Notes: generated by a model not told the origin, from the sequence alone. Positions 18,626-27,610 are shown, counted from the stretch's first letter. The stretch: 37,603 nt of DNA from Muribaculaceae bacterium (GCA_029060285.1 JAIDUH010000010.1:1-37603), one strand, 5' to 3'. Numbers and translations are program-made.

Positions 18626-19533
18626 TCGGCTGTGCCTCCATTGTCGGTGTCATCCTCATCCCAAGGGGTGATGTTGACATTTACTCCGGCAGATGTCTTA
18701 CTCAATATTACAGTGAAATTATGGTTCTTGCCACTTTGGAAAGTGAACCCTTTGTGCAGTTTGTATTCCCTTCCGTCGACAATCACAGTGATAAGATTGC
18801 ATTCATCCACAGTCTGCGGCACTATCAGAGCCTTGTAGCAGTTGTCTGAAAATAGCGGTGTAATAGTTGCCGTTTCTCCTACAGGGGTCACCTCTCCGGT
18901 AGCGAGCTTTACTGTAGCATTGCATTTAACTCCATTTATCCTTACCGAGATATCAGATTTGGAGAGGGTCTCGGCAGTAAAACCGTTGCCCGGCTCAAGG
19001 TAGATGGAAGCCCGACTCATTGTATGGCTGACCGGGATTTCTATAGCCGATGCAGTCGGAGCTACATTGATGGTCTTTCCGGTCATAAGGTCTGAGGCTT
19101 TGTAAGCGGATTCTGTAGATTGGTCTTTATTGACAGAAAATTCGTATGCATCTACTGACTTTACGCTTGAATATGGGTAGTAAACATAGAAGTCGGCATG
19201 AGTCTCATTGTCTACCCAAGTCACTTGAGAGTCCGGAGTCCATATGCCGTCATAGCTGAAACGCATATTGCTGACATGGTTGTCAGAGTCGCTTAGAGTT
19301 CCGGGATTGCCTCCGGAATAGTTCACCACATAAAGACCGATACAGTCACCGGTTTCAAACCCATAGTCAGTGGCACGGCTACCACTTACAGATGGACTGA
19401 TTTTAATTTCCAATTTCTCCTGGGCCGGAGGATTTGGCGTTGGAATCGGTTCCTGAGAATCCTGTTCTCCGGAGCATCCCGCTTGCAAAGCGACGAGAAT
19501 GAAAAGAATGTTGTATTTAAATAATTTCTTCAT
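18622..19533 (-). CDS. Fimbrillin-family lipoprotein, first gene of the operon
   Basis: The 303-residue protein has a lipobox with Cys20 (ALQAGCSGEQ) and a proline-rich stretch after it. Fimbrillin-family signatures follow in order: SRATDYGFETGDCIGLYVVNY, TWVDNETHADFYVYYPYS, the SDLMTGKT segment, AIEIPVSHTMSRASIYL, and YKALIVPQTVDECNLITVIVDG. It is closely similar in layout to the first 300 residues of the next gene, pointing to duplication. It is the first cistron of an eight-gene minus-strand operon and overlaps the next start by 4 bases. Confidence 0.9.
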   Translation of the reverse strand: MKKLFKYNILFILVALQAGCSGEQDSQEPIPTPNPPAQEKLEIKISPSVSGSRATDYGFETGDCIGLYVVNYSGGNPGTLSDSDNHVSNMRFSYDGIWTPDSQVTWVDNETHADFYVYYPYSSVKSVDAYEFSVNKDQSTESAYKASDLMTGKTINVAPTASAIEIPVSHTMSRASIYLEPGNGFTAETLSKSDISVRINGVKCNATVKLATGEVTPVGETATITPLFSDNCYKALIVPQTVDECNLITVIVDGREYKLHKGFTFQSGKNHNFTVILSKTSAGVNVNITPWDEDDTDNGGTAE

Positions 19534-19593
19534 GATCGATGTTTCTGTTATATAAATAGCCCCCTGAATTGTCGGTGGATTGAATTCTTAATG

Positions 19594-19601
19594 CAAAAAT
19601 A
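19594..19601 (-). promoter_or_regulatory. Putative -7 promoter box for the fimbrillin/kinase operon
   Basis: Minus-strand TATTTTTG fits TAnnTTTG and lies 60 bases before the ATG of the first fimbrillin gene. No good -33 TTTG is present at 19-21 bases, so it may need an activator, or the real promoter may lie elsewhere. Confidence 0.4.
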
Positions 19602-19886
19602 AGCAAAAATTACGGTAATATGAAGAGTTTTACTGTTCAATTTGGTTCAAAGCGTAGTTTTTTGAAGATACTCCTGCATTTCTTCCAACAAACTTTCTAA
19701 CTCAACTTTCGCGGGCTCTTAAAAACCTCACACAGAGGAACAGAGGGCGCAAAGGAGGTGGGAACGCAATTAGCTTAACCGACCGCTGACAGCGAAAAGC
19801 TAAATGAAAGAGCCATGCGGTTGTGGCGAGAATCTGAGAAACTTGAATTATTTTATAAGGTTGAACTAAGTTGAACTCATTGCGTA

Positions 19887-19917
19887 TTGGAATATATTAC
19901 TAAAATTCTTAACTTTG
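19887..19917 (+). promoter_or_regulatory. Promoter of the 20026 metallopeptidase gene
   Basis: TTG at 19887-19889, a 20-base spacer and TAACTTTG at 19910-19917 match the Bacteroidetes -33/-7 arrangement. The leader to the ATG at 20026 is about 100 bases. Confidence 0.65.
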
Positions 19918-20025
19918 CATCGCAGATACAATCAGATTTAACTGCCGTCTATCCTTTGTGGAAAAAGAAAGCACGGACAGTTTTCTGAGAAACGGAAATA
20001 TAATTAATAACGCAATAACAAAATT

Positions 20026-23000
20026 ATGAAACGAATGCATGTAAAGATTCTTAGTTTGATCTTTCTTGCTTTATCAGGATTGAACGCGAAGGGTGCTACA
20101 GTGAAGACGGAACTCAGCGGTCTTGAGCCAGGCGACAGCGCCGTAATCACAATCAGTTCGGAGACAATCCTTGTGTCGAAGCAAGTAAAGAGCAACGGAT
20201 CCGTGGACTTCGCGGATGTCATTCCCGGCCTTCATTCAGTCAAGGTTGAGGCAAGCGGCTACAATCTTCCCAAGACCCTACAAGTAAGGGTCAATGAAGA
20301 CGGCAGTGTAGAGCCTGCGGTCGGAATAAAGCTTGTTGTCACGAAGATGGATGATGAACCCGACAACTGGCACCACGTGTGGGAGTCGGACGGTAGTGTA
20401 GGCGGCTACACACAGACAAGCCATATAAACACTCGTCCGGAAGTCGAGTTCCTTGGAAAGAAGGTTGTCCCTTCCGATGTGCCGTCGATGGCTATACTTA
20501 AAGATCAGTATCATATCATTCTTGTAGATGAGGGTAAGCCCTGGACGCAGGAATACGCCTACCGTATCCTCGAGACAGTCAAGACCCTTCCCCGTGACTA
20601 TGCTGGCATGGCATATTGTAAATTCATCCTTACGGAAGATAAACTAACAGATGACCTGACCATGCAGAAGGAAGATGGAGGGAATACAGTCACGATCTCT
20701 CAGGATGCTTTCGCATACGCCAATCCATTCCTTGTCAATCTTGATGGAGTCAGAGGCAGATTCTTTTCGAAAAGACTTCATCACGCCCTTACAAAGATCG
20801 TGACTGATTTCGGGGAGGACAAGGGTACGATTGATCAGATACTTGACCAGCGGTTCGGGGTATCGGTAAATGTGCCTGACTATAAGGAGCTGACTGCCAA
20901 TACTACTAATGAAGACAGTGAATGTTTCCAGGAATTTTTACCTTCGGAACTCGTAGCAATAATAAACATGTTTGAGGAATTGCCTGAAGGTTTCCATGTT
21001 ACTCCGAATCTGAAATATCTTGTGCGCCGCCTTAACGGTCATCCCCATCCTATATATAATGAGGCTGCCGCTGTGGCATGGTGTCAGGAGAATGGATATA
21101 TAGAGTTTATGGTGTCGGATAAAGGCGCTGCGTTTTCCGGGAATAATGAGCAGTTTGACACCCAGCGGCTTATCCTTCATGAGAAGACCCACTTCCTTTG
21201 GGCGTTCACTTTCTCAGAGGAAATAAAAAAAGATTGGATAGAGTTAGGAGGATGGTTTAGGGATCCTAATGCAAGCAGTGGCTGGAGCACAACGAAGACC
21301 ACGGAATTCGTATCAGCATACGCCCATGCCCATAATCCCGACGAGGATATGGCAGAGTCAGTGGCATATTATCTGAAGGATCCCGAGAAACTGATGAGCC
21401 GCGCTCCGGAAAAGTATGAATTTATACGCGACCGCATTATGCACGGCACAAGATATATCTCGTCGATCCCGGACCACCTGACTTTTGAGGTGCTCAACCT
21501 TTACCCTGACTATGACTACCCGGGTAAGATCAACAAGGTCGACATAACCGTCACCGGCGCTCCGGATGAAGACAAGCATATCGTCATGGAGATTTCGCTG
21601 AATCATGAAGAAGGATTTCAGGATGATGCATCAAATGCATATGTAAGAATTTCGGCACCACATTTCAAGGATCAGTTTGGAGAGGAATGCGCACAGTATG
21701 TCGATCTCTGGATGTATCCAGTCGATGGGAACGGACATCTTCTCCGTGGAGAGGCAATCGTAAATGAATACTCAAAATCCGGATATTGGACCTGCGGCGA
21801 TATCATTGTGTCTGATAATGTCGGTAATGCGCGTTATGAAGGAAGGAACGACTGTGTCACCAACGTATTCATAAATAATCCTGATGAAGACCTGATTTCA
21901 CCGGAATATGAAAGCGGAAGCCTGAGGTATGAACTTACCGAAGGAGAAGAGGAGGGACATAAGGTTCAGTTCCTTAACATAAGGTATAAGGTGAAGGACA
22001 ACATCGGTCTGAGAAATACTTTCGCACGTGTGGACAATGACTACGAAGGATGGTCGAAAGGAGGTACAGGACTGACAGACACCTATGGTTCATATAATGA
22101 AGAGACCGGAGAGGCAGAAATCACATACGTCATCAAGGAGTATTTCCCGTCGGCTAATTATTTCGTTACATTCATAACCTCTTATGATAAGGCAGGGACA
22201 GAAAAGACAGTGTACTTCTCCGACTCACCCGATCATGAAAAAATAGAGAAAATATTCATCACTACCCCTAATCCGGATTACAAGGCACCTGAAATCGATC
22301 TGAACAGGATGCTTGTGTATGCCGAGCCTACGCATCCTGAAAACCCGGACGGCGAGACAAAGGTGACAGTGACGTTCTATGCGAGAGACAATATATCCGG
22401 TGTCGGTCCTATACGCTATGAGTTTCGCGATCCACAAGGCAATATGCATGGAGACTGGTTTTATCACCCTAACTTTGGATCAACATATTTCGAAGGAGAT
22501 CCCACTGTTTGGGCACGTTATCAGATCACTCATCTCTTGCCTCGCGGATCAGCTCCCGGCATCTGGGGACTTGCGACAATGTATATATCCGACAAGGCTG
22601 GGAACGAACAGACGTATAATTTCGTCGAAACCCTCATATTCGAGCCGGACGATTCCGAGGACGGTTGGGAACTGTTTGCGGAAGTAGAGGATACTTCTTT
22701 GGTATTTGGATTGAACTCAGACGAAGTCTCGAATTTCGGATTCACCTGGAGGATCATACATGAAGAGAGTGGAATGGAAATCAGCGGAGACAGCAATGGG
22801 TCGTTTACGCGTTCTTCATCGCAGCTGAGAGCAGACATTTCCTCTATGCCGGGCGGAAATCTGATCCTTATAGTCCAGGCATTAGGTGAAGGCGGTGATG
22901 TGACTACAGTCAAATCCCGCAGGATAAACTATCCGGGCCCATTCATACCTGTAGAAAGTATTCTTCTGCAACCATCAAGTGAGGAATGCAGGATCGGTGA

Positions 23001-23610
23001 AAATATTACAATCTCTGCAACAGTGCTTCCGGAAAATGCGACTGACAAGACACTGACTTGGACATCATCCGATGAGTCAATTGCGACTGTCTCTGCTGAA
23101 GGTGTCGTGATTGCTAAAGCCGTCGGGGATGCCGTTATCACTGCCACTTGCGGAAGTGTCAGCGCTACTTGCGACGTGCATGTACTCCCGATTCTTGTTG
23201 AGTCGATAGTCATTGACCCGACGGAATGGAGCGGTGAAGAAGGAAGTGAGTTCAAGATCTCAGCTGTCGTGCTTCCGGAGAGAGCCACCGACAAGACACT
23301 TACGTTCGAGTCGAGTGATAATACTGTCGCTACTGTGGATACCGAAGGTAATGTGAAGGTACTGAAGGAAGGGACATGTGTTATAACGGTTTTGACTGTC
23401 GACGGTTCGGATCTTACGGCAGAGTGCGTGATCACAAGTCTCTCAGGTGTGGAGGCTATCTTCGGAGACTCGAGTGCGGAGGTGGATGTCTATGACATGA
23501 ACGGCATATTGCTGAAGAAGGGCTGCACACGCGAGGAACTTAAGCGACTGAAGCCCGGTATCTATATTCTTCGCAGTGGAGACACCATCGTCAAGACAAT
23601 TCTAAGATAA
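20026..23610 (+). CDS. Secreted zinc metallopeptidase with two Big_2 Ig-like domains and a T9SS-like tail
   Basis: The 1194-residue protein has a signal peptide (ends about GLNAKGA). A gluzincin-type active site is visible: HEKTHF with His385, Glu386, His389, and a probable third ligand Glu444 in DEDMAESVAYYL. The spacing (54 residues) is like that of anthrax-lethal-factor-related peptidases; the family assignment is an inference. Beta-rich domains follow (about 490-960). Two Big_2 Ig-like repeats come next (about 977-1060 and 1065-1140), each with VESI, the LP-E-ATDKTLT strand and a SIATV or TVATV turn. The C-terminal 50 residues (VDVYDMNGILLKKG, LKPGIYILRSG) look like a type IX sorting tail. 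It is transcribed away from the fimbrillin operon and ends at a strong terminator. Substrate unknown. Confidence 0.8.
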   Translation: MKRMHVKILSLIFLALSGLNAKGATVKTELSGLEPGDSAVITISSETILVSKQVKSNGSVDFADVIPGLHSVKVEASGYNLPKTLQVRVNEDGSVEPAVGIKLVVTKMDDEPDNWHHVWESDGSVGGYTQTSHINTRPEVEFLGKKVVPSDVPSMAILKDQYHIILVDEGKPWTQEYAYRILETVKTLPRDYAGMAYCKFILTEDKLTDDLTMQKEDGGNTVTISQDAFAYANPFLVNLDGVRGRFFSKRLHHALTKIVTDFGEDKGTIDQILDQRFGVSVNVPDYKELTANTTNEDSECFQEFLPSELVAIINMFEELPEGFHVTPNLKYLVRRLNGHPHPIYNEAAAVAWCQENGYIEFMVSDKGAAFSGNNEQFDTQRLILHEKTHFLWAFTFSEEIKKDWIELGGWFRDPNASSGWSTTKTTEFVSAYAHAHNPDEDMAESVAYYLKDPEKLMSRAPEKYEFIRDRIMHGTRYISSIPDHLTFEVLNLYPDYDYPGKINKVDITVTGAPDEDKHIVMEISLNHEEGFQDDASNAYVRISAPHFKDQFGEECAQYVDLWMYPVDGNGHLLRGEAIVNEYSKSGYWTCGDIIVSDNVGNARYEGRNDCVTNVFINNPDEDLISPEYESGSLRYELTEGEEEGHKVQFLNIRYKVKDNIGLRNTFARVDNDYEGWSKGGTGLTDTYGSYNEETGEAEITYVIKEYFPSANYFVTFITSYDKAGTEKTVYFSDSPDHEKIEKIFITTPNPDYKAPEIDLNRMLVYAEPTHPENPDGETKVTVTFYARDNISGVGPIRYEFRDPQGNMHGDWFYHPNFGSTYFEGDPTVWARYQITHLLPRGSAPGIWGLATMYISDKAGNEQTYNFVETLIFEPDDSEDGWELFAEVEDTSLVFGLNSDEVSNFGFTWRIIHEESGMEISGDSNGSFTRSSSQLRADISSMPGGNLILIVQALGEGGDVTTVKSRRINYPGPFIPVESILLQPSSEECRIGENITISATVLPENATDKTLTWTSSDESIATVSAEGVVIAKAVGDAVITATCGSVSATCDVHVLPILVESIVIDPTEWSGEEGSEFKISAVVLPERATDKTLTFESSDNTVATVDTEGNVKVLKEGTCVITVLTVDGSDLTAECVITSLSGVEAIFGDSSAEVDVYDMNGILLKKGCTREELKRLKPGIYILRSGDTIVKTILR

Positions 23611-23638
23611 CAGACTCTTACTTACAATTATAAGAATG

Positions 23639-23674
23639 AAAACCGGATGCATGTTTATATATGCATCCGGTTTT
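23639..23674 (+). terminator. Rho-independent terminator of the metallopeptidase gene
   Basis: A perfect 14-bp stem (arms 23639-23652 and 23661-23674, AAAACCGGATGCAT with its complement) encloses an 8-base loop. The right arm ends in TTTT. It starts 28 bases after the stop codon. Being flanked by A4 and T4, it could work in both directions. Confidence 0.9.
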
Positions 23675-23695
23675 ATATTATACGGATTCTTTTCG

Positions 23696-23720
23696 TGCTC
23701 ACTGCGTTCGCACCACAATC
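23696..23720 (+). repeat. 25-base dispersed repeat, copy 1
   Basis: The core TGCTCACTGCGTTCGCA followed by YCACAATC recurs at 27611-27635 with one mismatch (C/T). Both copies sit in intergenic DNA shortly downstream of a + strand gene. No open frame or hairpin accounts for it. Confidence 0.55.
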
Positions 23721-23769
23721 GCATTCTTATGTCGACCAAACTTAATAGCACGGGACGTATCTTATGTAA

Positions 23770-23910
23770 TCATAAGAATGGAACTTTGATGGTTATGTGA
23801 GAACCGCATTTAGGGCACTTTGGAAATAGCTCGAATATCAAGTCACCTTGCATATAGGTGAATGTGTGGCCGCAACTCATACAGCGGCGCGTTTGTCGTT
23901 GGAGTAACAT
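23770..23910 (-). CDS. 46-residue zinc-ribbon protein
   Basis: A short minus-strand frame encodes 46 residues with two CxxC knuckles: CMSC at 10-13 and CPKC at 32-35, separated by an 18-residue beta-type segment (GHTFTYMQGDLIFELFP). This is the layout of a rubredoxin/zinc-ribbon fold binding one zinc. The frame is complete (ATG to TGA) and keeps both cysteine pairs, which would be unlikely by chance. It stands alone between two terminator-like hairpins. Its role (nucleic-acid or protein binding) is unknown. A second zinc-ribbon protein is encoded at 30343-30612. Confidence 0.7.
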   Translation of the reverse strand: MLLQRQTRRCMSCGHTFTYMQGDLIFELFPKCPKCGSHITIKVPFL

Positions 23911-23994
23911 AATATATGATAACTTATGAAGGTGTTTAACGGTCGTTTAGAGGGTGGACTTGTTTCTATCGTCTGGGAGACAGCTGAGAGATCC

Positions 23995-24037
23995 TGACAT
24001 CACCCATGACGGTAGGAAGTCTGTATGGGTGATGTCA
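23995..24037. repeat. Inverted repeat with 13-bp perfect stem
   Basis: Arms 23995-24007 (TGACATCACCCAT) and 24025-24037 are perfectly complementary around a 17-base loop. It lies just past the stop of the EcsC gene. Neither side has a tight T run, so it may be an mRNA 3'-end structure or terminator of the EcsC transcript, or an operator-like palindrome. Confidence 0.6.
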
Positions 24038-24051
24038 AGAGATTCTTAATT

Positions 24052-24789
24052 TTAGGGTACTAACTGTATTTCCTTGGATACCTGACTGCTCTTCAATACC
24101 TCATGGAGACGTTTTGCCTGGGGCTTGAAGGTAGCGTAGGTGATTGTGCCGCAAATAGCGCCGCTAAGCAGAGGGATAGCCTTATATAGGCCTCTGCCTA
24201 CACCCTTGGCTGCAATCTGAGTGCCGAGCTTTTTAGATATAGCTTCGATAGCCTGCGCTATGAACTGCTTTGAGAGTATGTTCCCCGCCACGCGGATAGC
24301 AGTCTCCTCTGTCATTCGTTTAGCCGCTTCCATGGCTAACTTCTTCACAAGCTCCTTCGCCACTTCCACCTTGTTCATAACGCCGATGAAGGCAGTCAGC
24401 ATGATTTCCCCCTCTGGCGTGAGTCGTCCACTGTCATCTACCATATCTGGAAATCCATAGAGATACCCCAGCTTCTGACCGACGGCCACTACATGGAAGT
24501 AATAGTTTGCCAGGTCTGCAGGGACCGAAACAAGCATCGCCAGACCTCCCGGTATGCTGGATATTGTAGATACTGCTGTCGCTTTCGCGGTGTGCGAGCG
24601 GATCACGTTTGAGGCCGCATCCTCAATCTCTGCCTGAGAGATAACCTTGGCAGGGGATTCGTATAGACATCGCCTGATCTCAGAGTCGGAGAGATGGCTG
24701 AAAGTTTTGCGCAGATATGATTCGCGATTGATTTTTGCTCCCGGCATCTTAAGAATGCCGTTCAGGAAAGAAATCCAGGTTGTATTCAT
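24052..24789 (-). CDS. EcsC-family protein
   Basis: The 245-residue protein matches the EcsC family: an internal hydrophobic stretch STISSIPGGLAMLVSVPADLANYYFHVVAVGQKLGYLYG is the family's core segment, followed by amphipathic helices (VEVAKELVKKLAMEAAKRM) and a second hydrophobic region near the C terminus (AIPLLSGAICGTITYATF). EcsC proteins are poorly understood membrane-associated proteins that appear in ABC-transporter and stress or defence settings. No ABC genes are nearby. It appears to be a single-gene transcript. Confidence 0.8.
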   Translation of the reverse strand: MNTTWISFLNGILKMPGAKINRESYLRKTFSHLSDSEIRRCLYESPAKVISQAEIEDAASNVIRSHTAKATAVSTISSIPGGLAMLVSVPADLANYYFHVVAVGQKLGYLYGFPDMVDDSGRLTPEGEIMLTAFIGVMNKVEVAKELVKKLAMEAAKRMTEETAIRVAGNILSKQFIAQAIEAISKKLGTQIAAKGVGRGLYKAIPLLSGAICGTITYATFKPQAKRLHEVLKSSQVSKEIQLVP

Positions 24790-24826
24790 TTGTTTATATA
24801 ATTAATGGTTTTTAGTTAAGTAGGAA

Positions 24827-24857
24827 TGCATAATTCATAATTCATAATGCATAATTG
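24827..24857. repeat. Short AT-rich direct repeats
   Basis: Upstream of the EcsC gene the heptamer CATAATT and near copies occur four times in a row, framed by ATGCATAATT at both ends. It could be a slippage-prone or protein-binding spot. No promoter consensus is visible nearby. Confidence 0.4.
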
Positions 24858-24929
24858 TTAGACTCTGAAATTCAGATGATAAAACATTTATGATATTATA
24901 CTTTTAATTTGACCAGCTACTTAGTTTCA

Positions 24930-25340
24930 TTATTTATTGTGTAAAATTTTAAAAATAATTATGTTTATGGGGTCTTCCTGATTGGAATCAACGGTATAAT
25001 TCCATGTTATTTTGGGATCCATTGGATAAGCGTCAAAGTATCTTATCAGATTTACGAGCTCTGTCACTGAAAACATATAATCCGTATTCGCCTTGATAAG
25101 TACGGAGGCTTCCCGGATAAGTTCATCCTGATTATCCGGCAGACACTTGCTTGCTTCATCAATTGTTTTCCCAGTTGCAATATTCAATACTTTCTCTCCT
25201 GAAAGATTCACCATCTCAATAATGACATCTTCCGGGACTCCAGTATAGAATATTGCGCCTTCTCCCTCCAGAAGATTTGAAATCCGGGTTCTCGTCTCTT
25301 CAGAAACAATATTTCCATAATTTACATTCAGCATAATCAT
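24930..25340 (-). CDS. Hypothetical protein, 136 residues
   Basis: No signal or transmembrane segment. The sequence appears alpha/beta: GEGAIFYTGVPEDVIIEMVNLSGEKV, a helical stretch DNQDELIREASVLIKANTDYMF, then SVTELVNLIRYFD and the strand pair KITWNYTVDSNQEDPINIIIF. The last part resembles in outline the C-terminal domain of FtsZ-like proteins (helix followed by IxWxYxVD...V strands), but the similarity is too weak to assign. It is the second gene of a two-gene unit with the 92-residue ORF upstream (25-base gap). Function unknown. Confidence 0.65.
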   Translation of the reverse strand: MIMLNVNYGNIVSEETRTRISNLLEGEGAIFYTGVPEDVIIEMVNLSGEKVLNIATGKTIDEASKCLPDNQDELIREASVLIKANTDYMFSVTELVNLIRYFDAYPMDPKITWNYTVDSNQEDPINIIIFKILHNK

Positions 25341-25365
25341 TTAGTTCTTCTATTATATTAACCTT

Positions 25366-25644
25366 CTATCTATACTTTCCTTTGGCAAGGAGATTGTCTA
25401 TGATGACGCAAGCCGGGATAGATAAGGCGGCGGTGATTCTTGAAGATGCTCTCTTATTGTCGGCTGGCTCACTTGCTTTATAAAAGGCATTGAAAATGGC
25501 GCCTATAGAGTCACGCTCAGAGACTCTTAATAGACCCTTTAAGATATCTCTCCTCTCTTCCGAGGTGCATAATGAAAGCATCTCGCAGATCAAATTCGGC
25601 AGTAACAATCTACTTGCACATAATGTTTTTTTCTTGAGGTCCAT
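25366..25644 (-). CDS. Hypothetical helical protein, 92 residues
   Basis: The predicted protein is mostly helical with no signal peptide or obvious catalytic motif (LICEMLSLCTSEERRDILKGLLRV, then ITAALSIPACVIIDNLLAKGKYR). A well-formed promoter precedes it, and it is followed by the 136-residue ORF on the same strand, so the two probably form one operon. Small helical protein plus partner of unknown function is compatible with a toxin-antitoxin-like or regulatory pair, but no family is recognised. Confidence 0.65.
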   Translation of the reverse strand: MDLKKKTLCASRLLLPNLICEMLSLCTSEERRDILKGLLRVSERDSIGAIFNAFYKASEPADNKRASSRITAALSIPACVIIDNLLAKGKYR

Positions 25645-25669
25645 AGATTCTATTTTTTTAATGACAATG

Positions 25670-25701
25670 CAAATTTAAAGCCATTTTTTTACCTTGGCAA
25701 A
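25670..25701 (-). promoter_or_regulatory. Promoter of the 25644-24930 two-gene unit
   Basis: Reading the minus strand: TTTG (25701-25698), a 20-base spacer, then TAAATTTG (25677-25670). Both boxes match the Bacteroidetes consensus. The ATG at 25644 lies about 25 bases further on. Confidence 0.75.
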
Positions 25702-25795
25702 TAAAACAAACGATGAAAATCAACGTTTAAAATAAAGTTGGGAATAAGATGGACGCCCGTCTGCCTTAGTCCTGACTTTCAAATTCCCGACAGCC

Positions 25796-27565
25796 ATGGA
25801 TAATCAGTTTCAACTCTTAGACGCCATCATTAAGTCGCGTCTCTTAGCCTACGATGATGAAGGATATGTGGATTTTTTGGAGAAGGATGTGGATTCTTTC
25901 AGAAAGAGAGATCGGTATGCTTCCGACGAGGAGTTAGAGTCAATTATGGATAACTTTACAGAGGCATTCGATCGTGCCGATGCTTTTGGACCGGAATATA
26001 TGATTAGTTCTTATATGAAGGCAAGTGACGCATTCTCCTCCATAGACTTTGACTGGGGAAAGAACAAGCAACTTGCTACGCGCAGAAAATTCTGCCGTTG
26101 GATGTTCAGGCAGGCGTACCTAAATAATCCGGAACTTCATGATGATCCCTATTCTCCTAATAATGAAGACTGGGAATTGTTAAGTCTTTTCAAGCCTGAT
26201 TTGGATGATGATGTAGAAGCAATCGATATCATTTTTACCATGTTATTGACATTTCAAGTCATCCGGCCCTTTGGCAGCGATAGCTCGAGAGCTATGAAAT
26301 ACGGGTCCCCTATTAAAGTTCGTGATAAAATGGTGAAGCTGCTGGAATCGCTGCAAAATGACCTTCCGACTTTAGGAATTAACAATAACCTTCATACCAT
26401 CAAGAGAGCGTTGGATGTTCTTAATGGTCCGGAGTATGAAGAAAATCCTCTTCCTCCAGCTGCCTTATGGGGATTGCTGAATAATATCTCTTTAGAACTG
26501 AAATTGAATTCCTCTCCAGCAGAATTATTGGATTCTCATGTGGAACTAAATGGATATTCCATGCCCGGAATATGGGTCGATGATGCCAAGGAAAATCAGA
26601 AACGATTCTGGATATTTCCCAATAATAAGCTTATGGCATTCTGTTTTTATTTAAAAAACAGAGAGTGGATACTTGAGCCATTTGAATTTGTATTCACAAA
26701 ACTTGAGTATGAATACGAGTTTGACAGCACCTGTGTCATAGCCACAACCAGAGGCAATATGCAGGTCATGATGAAAGGAAAGATCGATGATTCTGAGATG
26801 GCGAGATTGAAGTATATGCTTCAAGACCGAGATGATGATGGCAATTTCCAAACAATAAGATTTGAGCTGGAAAGTGGGGGTGATTATCCCTATTGGATGA
26901 ATTGGAGAAGTTTTAGACGTCTGCCATCGGATCACGAACTAACTATAGAATATGGGGATATAATCAATAAAATATTCCATGAATCAGAAATGCTCCGAAG
27001 TTTTGATTACCGTAACATGGGGAGTTGGATTACAGATTCTCATGATTGTCTTGCCGGTCTCGATTCTGAGTTCCTGTACCTTTCAGACATTGCCCTGAAA
27101 AGAAACGGATACCTGGAAAGAATAGACGGGCATAAACCCTATCCGCTATATGATTACAACGTAGAATACTCCAAGGCCAATCCAGGATTAAATCTGTTCA
27201 GTCTGGATATATCAGAAGAGCAGCCTATGTATGTAGTGGCAAGGGATCCTTTGTTTTACGCTATGCTTGATGAAAAGCTGAATCAAAAATCTCTTGTCAA
27301 TGATTTTCCCAACAGAGCGGAAAGACAATCATTCCTGCGAAGATATGAAGAATTCAAGGAAACTGTCATGTCTACAGATTTTCAGGATCAGGTGACTATC
27401 TACAAAAACTTACCTCAGCATTATCCTGATATTCTATGTTTCAATAAAATAAGCAGGACATTCAAACTCGATGAAATAGTAGAATGGTTTGGCGTTAGGA
27501 AATTCACCTCTCGGGAAGATATGGAGAAAAGTGACATCTTCACATGGAGACAGAAGTTGATGTAG
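25796..27565 (+). CDS. Large hypothetical cytosolic protein, 589 residues
   Basis: I do not recognise a family. The protein is acidic, with no signal peptide or membrane helix. Its N-terminal 150 residues are helical and aromatic-rich (RRKFCRWMFRQAYLNNPEL). A middle region with alternating strands (KRFWIFPNNKLMAFCFYL, REWILEPFEFVFTKLEYEYEFDSTCVIAT) resembles effector-type beta domains seen in some WYL-type proteins, though no WYL motif is present. The C-terminal part is mixed. It is a lone + strand gene between minus-strand units. Upstream, TAAAGTTG is one mismatch from the -7 box. Lineage-specific accessory protein; function unknown. Confidence 0.65.
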   Translation: MDNQFQLLDAIIKSRLLAYDDEGYVDFLEKDVDSFRKRDRYASDEELESIMDNFTEAFDRADAFGPEYMISSYMKASDAFSSIDFDWGKNKQLATRRKFCRWMFRQAYLNNPELHDDPYSPNNEDWELLSLFKPDLDDDVEAIDIIFTMLLTFQVIRPFGSDSSRAMKYGSPIKVRDKMVKLLESLQNDLPTLGINNNLHTIKRALDVLNGPEYEENPLPPAALWGLLNNISLELKLNSSPAELLDSHVELNGYSMPGIWVDDAKENQKRFWIFPNNKLMAFCFYLKNREWILEPFEFVFTKLEYEYEFDSTCVIATTRGNMQVMMKGKIDDSEMARLKYMLQDRDDDGNFQTIRFELESGGDYPYWMNWRSFRRLPSDHELTIEYGDIINKIFHESEMLRSFDYRNMGSWITDSHDCLAGLDSEFLYLSDIALKRNGYLERIDGHKPYPLYDYNVEYSKANPGLNLFSLDISEEQPMYVVARDPLFYAMLDEKLNQKSLVNDFPNRAERQSFLRRYEEFKETVMSTDFQDQVTIYKNLPQHYPDILCFNKISRTFKLDEIVEWFGVRKFTSREDMEKSDIFTWRQKLM

Positions 27566-27610
27566 GTGATAAGATCTCACGGGAAATAAGAGAATGAGAG
27601 TAAGCGCATA

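Larger units (their letters stand above)
19534..20025. promoter_or_regulatory. 492-base divergent intergenic region between the fimbrillin operon and the metallopeptidase gene
   Basis: No open frame or RNA gene is recognisable here. It contains one promoter-like box for each direction (listed separately) and a purine-rich stretch around 19725-19760. Both flanking transcription units start from it, so co-regulation is possible. No palindromic operator is seen by eye. Confidence 0.5.
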
